A stretch of 64,000 bases of DNA from Agrypnia vestita (GCA_016648135.1 JADDOH010023128.1:1-64000); one strand, 5' to 3'. Shown: positions 36,701 through 48,134, numbered from the stretch's first letter. The notes: a model not told the origin generated them from the sequence alone. A program made the numbers and translations.

Positions 36701-39700
36701 TAAATATTGTTTGCAACATAAACATAATTAAAGCAACAGAAAATGCGATGGATTAAATGCGATGCGATATCTCAAGTTCCTTTTTCCTTTGCTGCACCTC
36801 CTGGTAGTCTGTCGGAGTATTGTTTGTAGACCTCTTTTTATTTAATAAAGACAATCGAATTAGTATGTGTATGCCGTACGTACAATCTCATTGTTGTTAT
36901 GTTGCCCATTGTTTCGTTATGTTGATATTTATGGGTATAAACACCAACACAATGAAACATTGTACCTTGTACGCATAGCTTACACATATGTACCTACTTA
37001 TTCTATTGTCTTTTTTAAATGGAAAGAGTTCTACCTTTATAGAGATTAGCGACTTCAAAATTTGCATTTTTTCCCAATATTCCTGATCTACCTTTTGTGA
37101 AACCTTAGAGTATTCTTTAAATATCTTATATCAAATAAAACAAATTCATCCGTTTTAATTCAAGTTAAGTAAAATTATTAACTCTTGTAGAATTTTTCTG
37201 TAATCAATTTATTTGCATTGATAATATTTTAGAGATAGTCCAACGTCTTAGAGAAGATAAGTTTTTGGATTGCGAAATTTGCCCAAAATCATAATACGCA
37301 TTAAAGTCATTTATGTTGCGTCTGTATTTTAGCATATTTCATGAAATCGTTTGGAAAACGCAATATTTATATATGCTAGTACAAAGATCGCGAAATTTCT
37401 TTTACTAAAGAAATATTTGATGTTCTCAATTGCGAAGAAAAAAAAAAATTCCATTTCGTCACATTTGGATGGCCGTAAACGAAAATGTTTAGAGTTGTCT
37501 TCGAATTTATGGAAGGCTTCTTCAATCATCCCTTGATTTTAACTTTTAATTCCGCCTTTTTTTGACTCAGACTAATAAATAAATAATTAGAAATACATAC
37601 AAATTTATTGTTTCAGAGGTAAGTTTGTAGAACTAGAAAAGTAATTGTTTTTTAAGTTCTACCTTTTTTTAATTTTCTGAGACGCGGATGATTGATAATG
37701 CCGTCATAAGGCGAAATGCTTTTCAGAAAATTAAAAAAGGTAGAACTTAAAAAACAATTGTTTTTTTTCCATATGTGTAATTAGAAATACATACAATTAT
37801 CCACAAATATGTGAAATAATAAGATAAGTCAATAATAATTTCTTACAAACAAAATTAAACAATTTAACAACACAAATACACACCAAAAATCTATAACTAA
37901 TTAAAAAAATACAAATTATTAGACCTAAAATGTAATGATTTATGGCGCAAAGATCAAAAAGTTATTTAAAATTACAAATTACCGGAATTATTGGGGTTAG
38001 TCAACTTTGAAATAAGATTTTGTGAGTAGGAGAGAGGGCGATACGATGGACCATCGTCCACAGTGGACAATGTCTATTTCTATTTGTTTATGGCTACACA
38101 TAGTTCGCTCAATGATGACACACCCCTTCCCCCCACCAGTGCCCGTGATGCTCTCCCTGTGATATAGTCCGTCTAACTTATCTGAAGAATGGCCAAATTT
38201 GGAACTAACGACGCCATATTGGATTATCTACAGCTGACAGACCTTTGACAGCCTTTGTTTACAGAGGGGTTCACGACTGTTTCGATTGTTTTTTAAGAAA
38301 ATTTTAGATTGTCACCATGCCAAAAACCATTAAAAGCGGTGTTCGGGAAATAATCTTGAAAATGCACACGTTTTTTGAAGAGGAACAACGTCTGAAAGCC
38401 TCAATTATAACGTTTGATTTTGTTCATAGACTTATTGCCGCCACTTCAGGTTAGTGCTGCCATGCATTTATAATGATTTTTCCATACTTAGTTTTTTATT
38501 TTACTATTATACAATTTCTTCAGGTTTTCTGAATCGGCAATTTACAAAATAGTTAAAGAAGGTAAAGCGGCCGTGGAAATGGGCATTAAAATATCTACAC
38601 CCGGAAAAAAAAGAACAAGAATAAGTGGAAAAATTGATTTAGAAGCAGTAAGATGAGAAAAGTTTTAGAACATATTTTATTCGATAATTTTTTACATAGA
38701 ATTTTTATTATTTATACTTTTATTACATAATTCATTAACGAGTTCATTTGTATAAACATCTTTTTTCAAAATAAACTTTTTTATTTATGCACATTAAAGA
38801 CTGGTTGCATCAACTTACTTTATAGCAATAGTTCATTTAAAGCATAGATTTTTACGAGATCGAGTTGTTTGATCGGTGAAAAATGCAAAATATCTATGCT
38901 TTGAACGAAAGATTACTATAAACCAAGTTGATACAACGGCCCTAAACCGATTGATATCCTTAGGTGTTACTGAGTTAAACATGGTGGTCATGATCATTAG
39001 GTATGAGACACCGAATAAAACCGGCGCCACACTGCGTGGATCTTCCGCCGCGTCTCTTCTGTCGTGGAACATCGCTACATTTCTTTCCATACAATATGCG
39101 CTTATTAAACACATTACGCGAATGATCGGTCGATCTATTTGCTTTGCCGATTTGGCGCAACAGAAAAGACGCGGCGGAAGATCTGCGTTATGTGGCGCCG
39201 ACCTAAAAGAATTATTACTGTTTGTTTTTTTTCCTGAAAATTGTATTTTTCTTTGATTTTGAAAAAACGCCATTTTGTGACGTTGTGTATTTTACGAATA
39301 TATATTTTGATAAATTTATTTGTACGTTAGTTTACATTTTTTGTTTTTTTTTTTATCGTGTCGTATACTGCTTAATAACTTGTTTAAGAAAAAACGAATT
39401 TGCAAAAAATTCCCTACAAATGAGATAATTTTTAGACTATGGGCAGTACCACAACGATTGGGACGCCCTCCTTTATTCTCCAGATAAGTTGGACGGACTA
39501 TATACGTGTTACCGTCATCTCGCTGCCCTTGAGTACTAAATCTATTTTTTTATTGGTATGAATTGCTTTGCTTATAAGTTAGGTTAATTGTAGAAATGTT
39601 TTACATATTAAAATATGTAAAACTTGTCGGGGAAGAGTAGACCGTTTCCTTGTGGGGCACAGTGAACTGTGATATCAAGAAGTATGAAGTTGATAATCTT

Positions 39701-41925
39701 AGTTTTTTTTCAATTTCGTTACTTGGTGAATTTTTCCAGATTTTAAAACTGTTTCAATTACAGACCGATAAATGTTAATCAAAGACTGTTTATTAAATAT
39801 TGATTATATAAATGAATCTTTTATTTGATGTATTTTTGTTGAACCGAATCACTGTAACCCAACAGAAAAAGTATGGAAATTGTATGTATTGGTTCAGTGT
39901 GTCCCACTGCGATCCAGAGTATTGCCTGCCCAACATAACTTGGCGTGCGGCAAGTTTGGAACTAAAACCCGCCCCGCCCGCACCCGGCGGTAACCCCTCG
40001 CCCTGTCATTCAGTTCATTCTCTTCTTTGCTCAGGAGCTGTGACATCTTGATTACCAATACACACTGAATTATTATGTCCAAAACAACCAAAACAGTCCG
40101 GGTGGTGCAAAAACAATTGCCAATGAAGTATTAAAGTTTTGCGAAGCTGAAAAAGCAAATAATGGACCGATATTACCGTCTGAAAGTTTGACAGATAGAA
40201 CGGCGGACATTACTGCGTGGTTTCTTTAGTGCTGCCCGACCAAATTTCTGTTAAAGCCTACGACACCGGTCACCGGACATTCTGTACATTATGTATTGTG
40301 TAATAAATTTACACCCTGGCAACTTCTGTTAAGCGACAGGGACGCCCTCTTTCGCACCATATATAGTGGTACGTCTATACCACACAGTAAGATTCAGTGT
40401 ACCCCAGATGTGGGGTTCAGTGGATCATTTTCCATTTTTGTAAAAAAACCTTTGCTACCAGCAAACTATTGATTATTTTGCTACAAGTGAAATAAGTTTA
40501 AATAACTAACATTCCATTCTATAAAAAGTTAGAGTTTAATGTTAATTTTTTGTGTTAAGTTGCTTATAAAAAAAGTGATCCACTGTATCCCCCTCTTCCC
40601 TACTGTGTTTTCAAAATATATCAAAACATTTTCATACTTCAGGTAGGAATCTACTTAATATTGTGCAGTAGCTCTATTTATATTATTTTGCATTATTTAA
40701 TTTCATAAATTATGTATATTTTAGATTAAATAAAAATAAAAAAATTGTAAAGTGATCATTTTCACAGTGATATTGATGATAGCTGATTTTCATCGGTCAT
40801 CTGTTTATTGATAGAAGAAAGAAAATAAAGAAAAACATGATGAATTTATATCACTTTGTATGCTGTTTTAAGTTTAAGTGAAAATTCCAAATTATCACAT
40901 TTTACAAAGATTATACATCGTTTTGACAATGCACTATTTCTTTTTCGCAGTGAGTGCCATGAAGGCTTCAGAAGTGAGTTGTATTTTCCTGGTAGTGATG
41001 ACCCATGGAAATAAAAAGGGAACACTGTACTCCAAGGACAATAGCTATAATGTTAGGGATCTCGTTGATCCAATTATGAAATCTGATACACTTGTGGGGG
41101 TGCCAAAAGTGTTTCTCATCCAGGTACATTTTTATTCATATAATACATTATTACGATATTTGTGCAAGAATCTAAATTCCTATTAAATAAAATTAAATTC
41201 TTCATTAGGCATAATTTGCAAGAATTCTTTCAAACTACTCATTTTTCACCAGTCTTTTATCATGAGTTATAAAAGTGCCCAAAGTAGTGTCTACTTAATC
41301 TACTCAATAGTGTGCTTCTCGACTACCAACTGCCATCATTTCAAAAATGTATAACAGGAAAACTGTTGTAGACAAAAATAATTGTTAAAATTTATGTTTT
41401 TTCTATGAAGGCTTGCCGCGGTGCAAAAAAGGATGCCGGGAATATGTATGTGGATGGACCCCATGATGAGGACTCAATGAGAGGCTATAAGTTGCCCACC
41501 CATGCTGACTGTCTGATAATGTACTCTACAGTTGAAGGTATGTAAAGTTGAAGGTAGCCACGCTACCTGGACAAGTGAATGCTTATAAAAACACCATTCA
41601 GTTGTTCAAACGCTGTAACCTGTTTCCACGTGGACAAATTCGCCACCACAATGAATAATTCAATTTCTTTATTATAGATCATGTTTCATGGCGCTCCGGG
41701 GATTACGGCTCATGGTTCATAGAGGCTCTGTGTGAAGAGCTGGAGAAGGCTGCCAAACCTGACTGTAGGTGGGATCTCCTACATTTGCTAGTCTTAGTCA
41801 ACAGAAAAGTTGCAACACGCTTTGAAGTCGTGGAAAATGATGATCAAGTCACGAAAAAGCAAATTACGCAAATAGAGACCACCATGACAAAGTTTCTAAA
41901 GTTTCCTTTTCACAAACAAAACTGA
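33742..41925 (+). CDS. effector-type caspase, copy A (five exons)
   Basis: Cysteine protease that cleaves after Asp and executes apoptosis or related proteolysis in the cytosol. Exons 33742-33803, 36329-36603, 40951-41123, 41411-41537, 41678-41925 join in phase to 885 nt, 294 residues, the usual size of a short-prodomain effector caspase. Seen: p20 with Arg ~73 in RTGTEKD, catalytic His131 in MTHG, catalytic Cys172 in QACRG, putative interdomain Asp sites (YVDG, HDED), then p10 with DHVSWRS, GSWFIEAL and KVATRFE, ending KFPFHKQN. All key residues are present. AATAAA follows the stop by 7 nt (41933), so the 3' UTR may be very short. The start is uncertain: relative to copies B and C a 16-nt deletion upstream frameshifts the leader, leaving ATG 33742 as the first usable start. 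Introns 1 and 2 are loaded with transposons. Confidence 0.8.
34504..34675. repeat. short TIR element with ACAATGAGGGC ends, unit A
   Basis: ACAATGAGGGCGGACCCACC at the left and CGCCCTCATTGT at the right. The same element is at 52068-52242 in unit B, so it predates the duplication. Confidence 0.6.
34791..36050 (+). mobile_element. TIR DNA transposon relic with PHD-like transposase tail
   Basis: Ends are inverted repeats GGTGTACCC...ATAAGTAATC (left, with its first ~11 bp duplicated) and GATTACTTATGGGTACACC (right), flanked by TA. The interior is mostly non-coding. Near 35560-35690 a frame-disrupted segment encodes a Cys-rich CxxCxxF...YRCxxCxxWVH pattern resembling the C-terminal PHD-like finger of pogo/Tigger-type transposases. 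The catalytic part is missing, so it is non-autonomous. It lies in caspase A intron 1. Confidence 0.7.
36135..36265. repeat. SINE-like GGGTAGGCAGAGAGG repeat, unit A
   Basis: CTAACCACCATGCCGTTCCT and GGGGTAGGCAGAGAGGGTAT, TTACACATCTTCTCAAGC. Paralogue of 53725-53880; it lies just upstream of caspase exon 2. Confidence 0.5.
36825..37036. repeat. palindromic MITE family 2, copy 2
   Basis: TGTAGACCTCTTTTTATTTA and GGAAAGAGTTCTACC termini, with GGGTATAAACACCAACACAA in the interior, as in 9968-10151. It lies in caspase A intron 2. Confidence 0.72.
37601..37780. mobile_element. small hairpin insertion with ~18-bp target duplication, unit A only
   Basis: Flanked by AATTAGAAATACATACAA on both sides; unit B has one copy of that target at 57098 without the insert. 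Inside, AATTGTTTTTTAAGTTCTAC and its inverse form 37-bp arms (37647-37764) around TTGATAATGCCGTCATAAGG then CGAAATGC. Confidence 0.65.
38150..39520 (+). mobile_element. DNA transposon relic with HTH exon pair, in caspase A intron 2
   Basis: Subterminal inverted repeats TATAGTCCGTCTAACTTATCTG (38162-38184) and CAGATAAGTTGGACGGACTATA (39480-39503) bound it. Inside, + strand 38317-38450 encodes MPKTIKSGVREIILKMHTFF and FVHRLIAATS; after a small intron-like gap (GTTAGT...TTCAG) 38524-38656 continues GFSESAIYKIVKEGKAAVEM and ends TGA. This resembles the N-terminal HTH of DDE transposases in which LAATG.S..TI..I is typical. No catalytic domain is seen. Confidence 0.6.
39022..39200. repeat. inverted repeat, ~41-bp GC-rich arms
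   Basis: CGGCGCCACACTGCGTGGAT at 39022 continues into CTTCCGCCGCGTCTCTTCTGT; its inverse is ACAGAAAAGACGCGGCGG to GTGGCGCCG (39160-39200). About 97 bp separate the arms. It sits inside the transposon relic 38150-39520. Confidence 0.75.
39880..40400 (+). mobile_element. DNA transposon fragment, HTH family, copy 1
   Basis: 40090-40235 encodes KTIANEVLKFCEAEKANNGP and ILPSESLTDRTADIT, the same type of N-terminal HTH as 38317-38656. The segment aligns in reverse orientation with 16198-16640 (shared ATGTATTGTGTAATAAAT, GTTTCTTTAGTGCTGCCCGA). Confidence 0.6.
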
Positions 41926-41932
41926 AAAATTT

Positions 41933-41938
41933 AATAAA
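41933..41938 (+). terminator. poly(A) signal, caspase A
   Basis: AATAAA 7 nt after the TGA of the caspase A model; conserved in copy B at 58729. Confidence 0.6.
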
Positions 41939-43339
41939 ATTACAATGACTGACTTTCCTAGTCAGATACCTAATATGAGGACTGATAATTAAGTTCGTAG
42001 ATAAAAAAAATTAAATACATAACATACTTTGTTATCTGGTATAGGGTCCCCTTAAGTGTAGTCCCATCCTAAAGCACTGCCTACAATGACCGTGAATTTT
42101 TCCATTATAGCAAGCAGTGTGCAAATTCATTTTTTGTGGGCCAGTTTTGAGCATGCATCATAATGTTCCATCTCTGCTCATAATCCCCACTGATGATCCT
42201 TCATTTTTGCTTTTGCAGAGTACAAATAAGTCTTGCCACATCAGGTGAATATTCCTTCATGGAAATAAGTGTCATTGTTAGAGTATTATCTTGTTACAAC
42301 TCCAGCTTTTGTTCTCAAACAATCGAGGGTAGCCACGCCACCCTCGCGCTCGTAACCATTTCATTACATTACATGAATGCTGCATGAAAGGTTTATCCTT
42401 CGGGAAGAAATCCTACAGTTATTACGCAGCTGGCTTGTTGTCGATATTGCAGTATTGCCATATAATGCGCACAAAAGCATTCTACGAACTTAATTATCAA
42501 CTCTCATAAATCGCAGGATAGTTAAAGTAGTTTAAAGAGCATAAAGAAGTTCATTTAGAAAGTATTTAGAAGTATGCACTTAATTAATTATTATTTTTCA
42601 TATTACCAATTGTTACTATTTACAAGTTATTGGAATTTATAGTACCTTAAGTATAACTGACATTTATGAGAATAAAAAATAATAGCTTTGCCAACCAATG
42701 ATTTTCATTTTCAAAGCAAAGCTTTGGCGGTTTTTCTAAACCTGCATACAAAATGATTCAGATGATTTATCAGTTCTGGAGGGAGTTAAGATGCAGTGCT
42801 GCAGGTTCTTATGACTGACAATTGCAATGCTGAAATCCAAGCAATGAGGAAGAGGTCTGTGGGCATGAGTGAGGACATGGGCACTCGGAGTAGCCACAGA
42901 ATATAGACCAAAATATGGGAGTAGCTGAGTCACTGACACTCATAGGAAAGAGAAATATATAGAAAGGCAACTGATATTTGTAAATTGACATCTTTCGGCA
43001 GACCGGATAAGTTATTTATTTATTTATATATTTGTTCTATTTTGTTTATTTTAATTAAATAAATATTTAGACCGTATTCTGAAAGTAGCAATATGTATTA
43101 CTATACTCGAGCCATCTTAAGATGGCATTTTTGACAGATCGTAATAGTGTTGTGACACTTAAAATCATTAACGAAATAATTCAGTCGAAAAAATTTTCAA
43201 GAATTAATTCACATTTAATTCGGTTAAAAATAGTAAACATGATTTTACGAGATTCTAAGTTATACCATTAGATAGATCTCAATTAAGTGCATCCTTTGGT
43301 GATATTTTCAAGTATGTCAGATAAATATTAATTGCGTAA

Positions 43340-43625
43340 TAGGCATCCAAAGTGGGCCGCAACAAACTAAGTGCGCCCGCGCAATTTCCCATATGTAAAA
43401 ACATATCATTCCCATAGATGTTCACATGAGGAACACGATAAAAAATGTTTCAGTTCGCTAGAACGTCTGTAACGTCCGTAATCTGAGTTCAAAAATATCG
43501 GCTGGCGGCCTACCCAGCCGCCCGGGGCCGCCGTGGCGGCGCCGGGCGCCGGGTTTTTTCCACTGGCCCGCGTGACTTGTAACGGTCGGCGCGGCCCCCG
43601 AGTTTTGCAGGGCTCCCAAGATATT
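43340..43625. other. GC-rich island of unknown nature
   Basis: A sharply GC-rich stretch in AT-rich DNA, peaking at 43500-43615 with GGCGGCCTACCCAGCCGCCC, GGGGCCGCCGTGGCGGCGCC and GGTCGGCGCGGCCCCCGAG. It contains several short inverted words that could fold. There is no sustained reading frame. It could be a SINE or other retrotransposed RNA or a transferred fragment; I cannot assign it. Confidence 0.5.
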
Positions 43626-43997
43626 TACTCTCCCATATGATGGCTCAGATAAAACATTATTTATTTTAATTTCTACTTTAAAATATCACATAAAAGGATT
43701 CATTTGGCACATTTAAAAATACTTATGTATTTTTGCTTCCTCGCCTCTTCGAGGCAGGTCATTTACATTAATTCCATCAATATAGCAGCCATTCTATAAT
43801 TAAATATTTCATCAAACTTAAATATTTCATTGTTTTGTAGCCGTTTTCTTTGCCCTCTAATAAAGCCATAGAAAAAGATCATATTTAGAGGGCACAATCG
43901 ATCTGTCAGATTTGTTGTGTTATTTTGGATACTTATTCTGCGTATTCTACGCATATTATACAGGCAATCAATATCCTATAACATTTTGATTACTGTA

Positions 43998-44265
43998 TCT
44001 TGACAGTTATTGTATAACATTATAATGCCTTTAATTTTGACGTTTTAAGTTTGACAGGTTTGAAATTAACAAATTTGATCAATCAGAATGCTCTAAAATG
44101 TAAACAAACGTTAAGTTACTCATAAATTGTGAATAACTTAACATTTGTTCACGTTTTAGAGCTTTATGGTTGATTGAATTAATTAATTTCAAACCTGTCA
44201 AACTTTAAACGTTAAAATTAACGGCATTACAATGTTATAAAATAACTGTCAAGATACAGAAATAG
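43998..44265. repeat. palindromic MITE family 1, copy 2
   Basis: TATCTTGACAGTTATTGTAT at the left is mirrored by ATAACTGTCAAGATA at the right. The interior matches 9711-9960 (CTCTAAAATGTAAACAAACG, ATTGTGAATAACTTAA). Confidence 0.78.
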
Positions 44266-44269
44266 CAAT

Positions 44270-45790
44270 ATTACTATTTTCAGAATACAGCCAACTGTTT
44301 CTGAAAATGAAAATTAGGTTTGATAATAAAAATATGGTACATTCAATTAAATTTTATTATATCAAATCTGCTAATTGTTTAATAGTAGTCAGAAAAAAAT
44401 TGGCAAAGAAAACTGACATAAATCAATATTGTTAAGGCATGTTTTTTAAAATTTTACGTGCTACCTCTCTATAAAAGAAAAATCTTGTGTTCAGAGAGGG
44501 AATATGTTTACATAATGATGTAATTTCAGATTAAAATACATGATGTAGGGTTAAGGGGCCAGCTTTGGCTACTTTAAGATATTTTTTGCCAACTGTGCAT
44601 CACTACGAACTCAAAAATAGTCAGAATCGATTTTTTTAAATTTCCCCATATAGCACATTCATTACTCTTTTGAAAATGTAGAAAAATATATATAAAATTC
44701 AAAATAATTTAAAATAGAAACATCAAACTTGAAATGTGACCAAATGTGCCAGTTCTGGCCACTTTTTATCTAGTTTTGGCCATGTCATTGTGCCAGTTCT
44801 GGTCATTTCAGTTTTTTTAAGGTTTCTAAATATTTAGAATAAAAATAAAACAAGATAGGTAAGTAACTATAGGGAAATTATGAGTTTTATTATAATTATG
44901 ATCTTGTTGTGCCTATAACTAAAGAATGAGGTAACTTTTAATGAGCGCGGGGCGGAAATGTCCGACAGGCACAAAATTAATTATTTCTCGGCGGCAGCGT
45001 ATCGAATTTGAAAAACGTGATTTTTTCCCGGTAGAGAAATCCCGTGGTGACCTGTCGTTCTATTTTCAACTCAAAAACATCACGGATTATATTTTAAATC
45101 AACAATCAAAACAGAAGTTTTTCTGCCGTCAAAATCGTATAGAATAGTTGTAGATGTCGCCTCGAGCGCGTGTTGCGCATGTGTTGCGCAATCGAAATTA
45201 AAATATTCTGTCATTCAAGGTCACGCACAAAGTGCGCGGGAAATACAATTTATTTTTTTCGTTTTTCGATTTATTTGTACACGTATACACAAATATATAC
45301 GATATTTGTCAGTTTTTGTTGGTTTATGATTCAATTGAATACTAACTAACATTGATTTATTAACAAAAATACACGCAATTTTGTTGCGTTTATTTGAAAT
45401 ATGTGTGTGTGTGAAAGTATATCATATTTATGCTTATGAGCGCAATGTCCCGTCGGGTGCCGTGCCGTGCAACAAAATATACCACACAGAAAAAGATTAT
45501 TAGGTAGGCATCATAGATAACATAATAATGTAGGCATCAAATAATAATAGTAGTGTTGTCTCTAATAAACAAATAAAAATAAATTATTATTTTTCGTATA
45601 ATGTTGCGCTGTCAACAGTATCGGAATTGAAAAAAATTTTTTTTTTTACTTAAACGATAAAGAAATCAATGCATTACGACAATTACAATAAAATAATATG
45701 AATGTGTGTGTTTTTAATATACGCATGTTTTCATGTTTTTTTCGTAAAAAGAAAAATCACAAAAAATTCAGAAAATCTTTGGCCTTGGTG
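44270..45790. other. spacer with TGCCAGTTCTGGCCA-type subterminal repeats
   Basis: 44545-44830 has GGCCAGCTTTGGCTACTTTA, GTGCCAGTTCTGGCCAC, TAGTTTTGGCCATG and GTGCCAGTTCTGGTCAT in clustered copies. Similar words, partly inverted, recur at 47365-47470. An open frame at 44941-45147 shows no recognisable motif. Confidence 0.4.
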
Positions 45791-46025
45791 ATTTACTTTT
45801 ATCTAGAATGAATTTTTTGGCTCTATTTTTCTGGAATATTCTGCCGAGTGTATCTGACTTCTCTAACTGACGTTTCGGATCTCATTGCAGGGTCCATCAT
45901 CAGCCCTAATGATGGAACCTGCAATGAGATCCGAAACGTTGGCCGGAGAGGTCAGATATACATGCAGAATATCTTAAAAAATTACACGCCGAAGATTCTG
46001 AATGGCCGTAAAAACCTGAAAACAT
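45790..46025. repeat. palindromic hammerhead-like element, copy 4 (head-to-head cores)
   Basis: Minus-strand core 45903-45869 is complete: CTGATGA, GGACCCTGCAATGAGATCC, GAAACGTC. Plus-strand core 45906-45944 is CTAATGA, GGAACCTGCAATGAGATCC, GAAACGTTGG. The two cores abut and point away from a common centre; outer arms carry the TCTTC/GAAGATTCTGAATGGCCGT family ends. Confidence 0.72.
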
Positions 46026-46340
46026 TTTTAGAAAGAAATTTAATCTTTTTTGTGGAAGCGGGTGCGGGCATTTTCATTTTAATACTATTCTCTGCAAAAT
46101 ATGCCAGATTAGGCTTTTGTGGCATAAATGTATTAGGTACCTACTTTTCTTTCCTTTCCTGAGATAACTTATTTCACAACCGTTATCATTGTCTTCCGAT
46201 GCAACAGGGTACAATATTTTTACTACTTTTGAATTTTACTGATATGTAGCCTCCATCTTTTGGACTTCTTTTTAATTCTTCATTTCTAAGATCTTGATTT
46301 GATAACTAAATTGACTGTTATTCATTTGTTGACTTTTTTT

Positions 46341-46545
46341 TAAGAATGTTCTTAGGTTTTCACGGCTGCTCAGAATCTTCTGGGATATTATACCGTGTTT
46401 TTATGACCCGACGAGTGTTGGTGTTGTGGTTTCTCAAAAACGCATCAGCCCTGATGATGGGCCATGCAATGGGATCTAACACGTCGGCCAGAAAGGTCGT
46501 AAAAACATGGCAGAATACCACAGAAGACACGAACCAGAAGAGTTT
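46341..46545. repeat. palindromic hammerhead-like element, copy 5
   Basis: AGGTTTTCACGGCTGCTCAG at the left, CACAGAAGACACGAACCAGA at the right. Plus core 46451-46489: CTGATGA, GGGCCATGCAATGGGATC, then TAACACGTCGGCC, so the GAAAC box is damaged. Confidence 0.65.
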
Positions 46546-47214
46546 TTTTTCTTTTGTTCAAACTGACAACTTTTTTCTTCATTCTATCTTTTCTTAATTG
46601 TTTTTCTCTTTCTTGTCTTCCATTTCTGCTTCTTTAACTGCCAGTATAGAACTTGCCAGAAGAAATGTACCTTCTCTCTTTTACGCATAATATTAACACT
46701 TTTTTCTTTGGCCAGACTATACTGTTATTAACTAAATATATGGCCTTGGCAGTTGTAATAATATTAATAATTTGTGAAGTAGGGCCAACAGAAATATATT
46801 TACGAAGCATAAACTGTCAGATGGTTTTGCTTGAGTGGACAATTCATTCCAAACATCATTTGTTGAAGCTGCTGAAGTAGATATTTCATTTGGTTTGATG
46901 GTTGATGCATCAAAGGACAACTGAGTCTCATTGAGGATACCTACTTTTTGAGAAAGTGTATTAGAAGAATTCAACGCATTTGATGATTGTACTCTTCCTA
47001 ACTTCTGAACTGAATTATCATCTTTAAAAGCTGCTATCCTATATATATACAGCATTGACGCTTCAGTACAACTAGTCTAATCTAAAACATTTTCTTAAAA
47101 ATCTTAGAAATATTTTAGTAGATCTGTTTGAATATTACTTTCCAGGTAGGCACTCCAGGAGAATTGACTTGTTGACTTATTTTTGTGGCCATGGTTTTAC
47201 ATGTTGGTTCAGTT

Positions 47215-47335
47215 CAAAAAAAAAATTTGAAAAAAAAAATACTATAAAAAAGGTACAGACGTTATACAAAGTAACGCGCACGGACGGACAAACGGACAGA
47301 CAGACAACGATATTATTATAATTGGAATATCATCA
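47215..47335. repeat. GACA/GACG-rich interspersed repeat, copy 2
   Basis: GTACAGACGTTATACAAAGT, GGACGGACAAACGGACAGAC, ATTATTATAATTGGAATAT, as in 25225-25365. Confidence 0.6.
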
Positions 47336-47364
47336 TAACTATCTAATTAATTAAGTTTTAAAAA

Positions 47365-47470
47365 AGGTGGCCAAAACTACCGTACTATGTGAGCCAGTCG
47401 TGGCCATGTCCATGGCCAAAACTAGAACAAAAGTTAGATTGCTGTGCCAGTTGTGGCCATGTGGCATTTA
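47365..47470. repeat. subterminal-like repeats matching 44545-44830
   Basis: GGTGGCCAAAACTACCG, GAGCCAGTCGTGGCCATG, ATGGCCAAAACTAGAAC and GTGCCAGTTGTGGCCATG. The same words as near 44750 in mixed orientation suggest the two ends of a ~3-kb DNA transposon. Confidence 0.45.
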
Positions 47471-48134
47471 TCTACTTAAAAATAAAATAAATTATGAAAT
47501 AACCTTAAAACAATGTTCCTAGGACTTTCATTCAAAGGGCTAAATTGATTCACAAACACATACATAAGTGATTAAAAAGTTATTTTCGCATTACTCATCC
47601 ACGGGCCCTTATTGATTTTATTAAGAATTTAATAATTTTTAACGAATGTCATTCGTTACACAAATGAACAGTCATCAAGATCAACCGATACCCAAAGAAA
47701 GACAGTGGGGGTACAGCTTTTATTTATCAAAACAAAACACAGTTTAAAGAATTGATAGGCATAAATTAAATAACAAATATATTTTCATTGTCTTATTTAT
47801 ACACTGATATTATTTAAAAAAGTTAAATTAGTTTATTAAAAAAACAGTAAACATATTTATAAAATTATAGAACTCACAAAGAAAAAAAACATTTCAAAAT
47901 ATGTATTATGAAATTTTGTAACAATTATTTTTAACGTTTTAGAAAATTAAGTGTAATAACATTGATGAGTAAATAATTTACACCAAAAGTTACTACTTTT
48001 ATTGTTTGTCTTGTCCAATTCGATTCAAATTTTGCTTACTTATGCTTTAGGACCCGGCGAGTAACATAGATGACATTTCCCCCTATTCTTATACAACTTC
48101 CCCTCCTCCTGATATATTTCAATTGTAAATCTGT

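Larger units (their letters stand above)
33228..42960 (+). repeat. paralogous unit A (caspase duplication unit)
   Basis: Similarity to 49650-59660 extends well outside the caspase exons: the leader and 5' flank (33480-34790), the block around exon 2 (36055-36730), 37130-38030, and 40605-42930 including the 3' flank. The first part is also similar to 60905-61860. Unit A alone carries the TIR element 34791-36050, the insert 37601-37780 and a ~2.6-kb block 38030-40605. The duplication therefore predates these insertions. Confidence 0.8.

Noticed and set aside
38833..39273. Two long overlapping frames on opposite strands
   Set aside because: They arise from the GC-rich inverted repeat and transposon relic; the two strands are mirror-like and show no conserved motif.
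46732..47055. 107-codon minus-strand frame as a host gene
   Set aside because: Ser/Thr/Asn-rich with no recognisable domain and located among transposon ends; could be a transposase tail, but not supportable.
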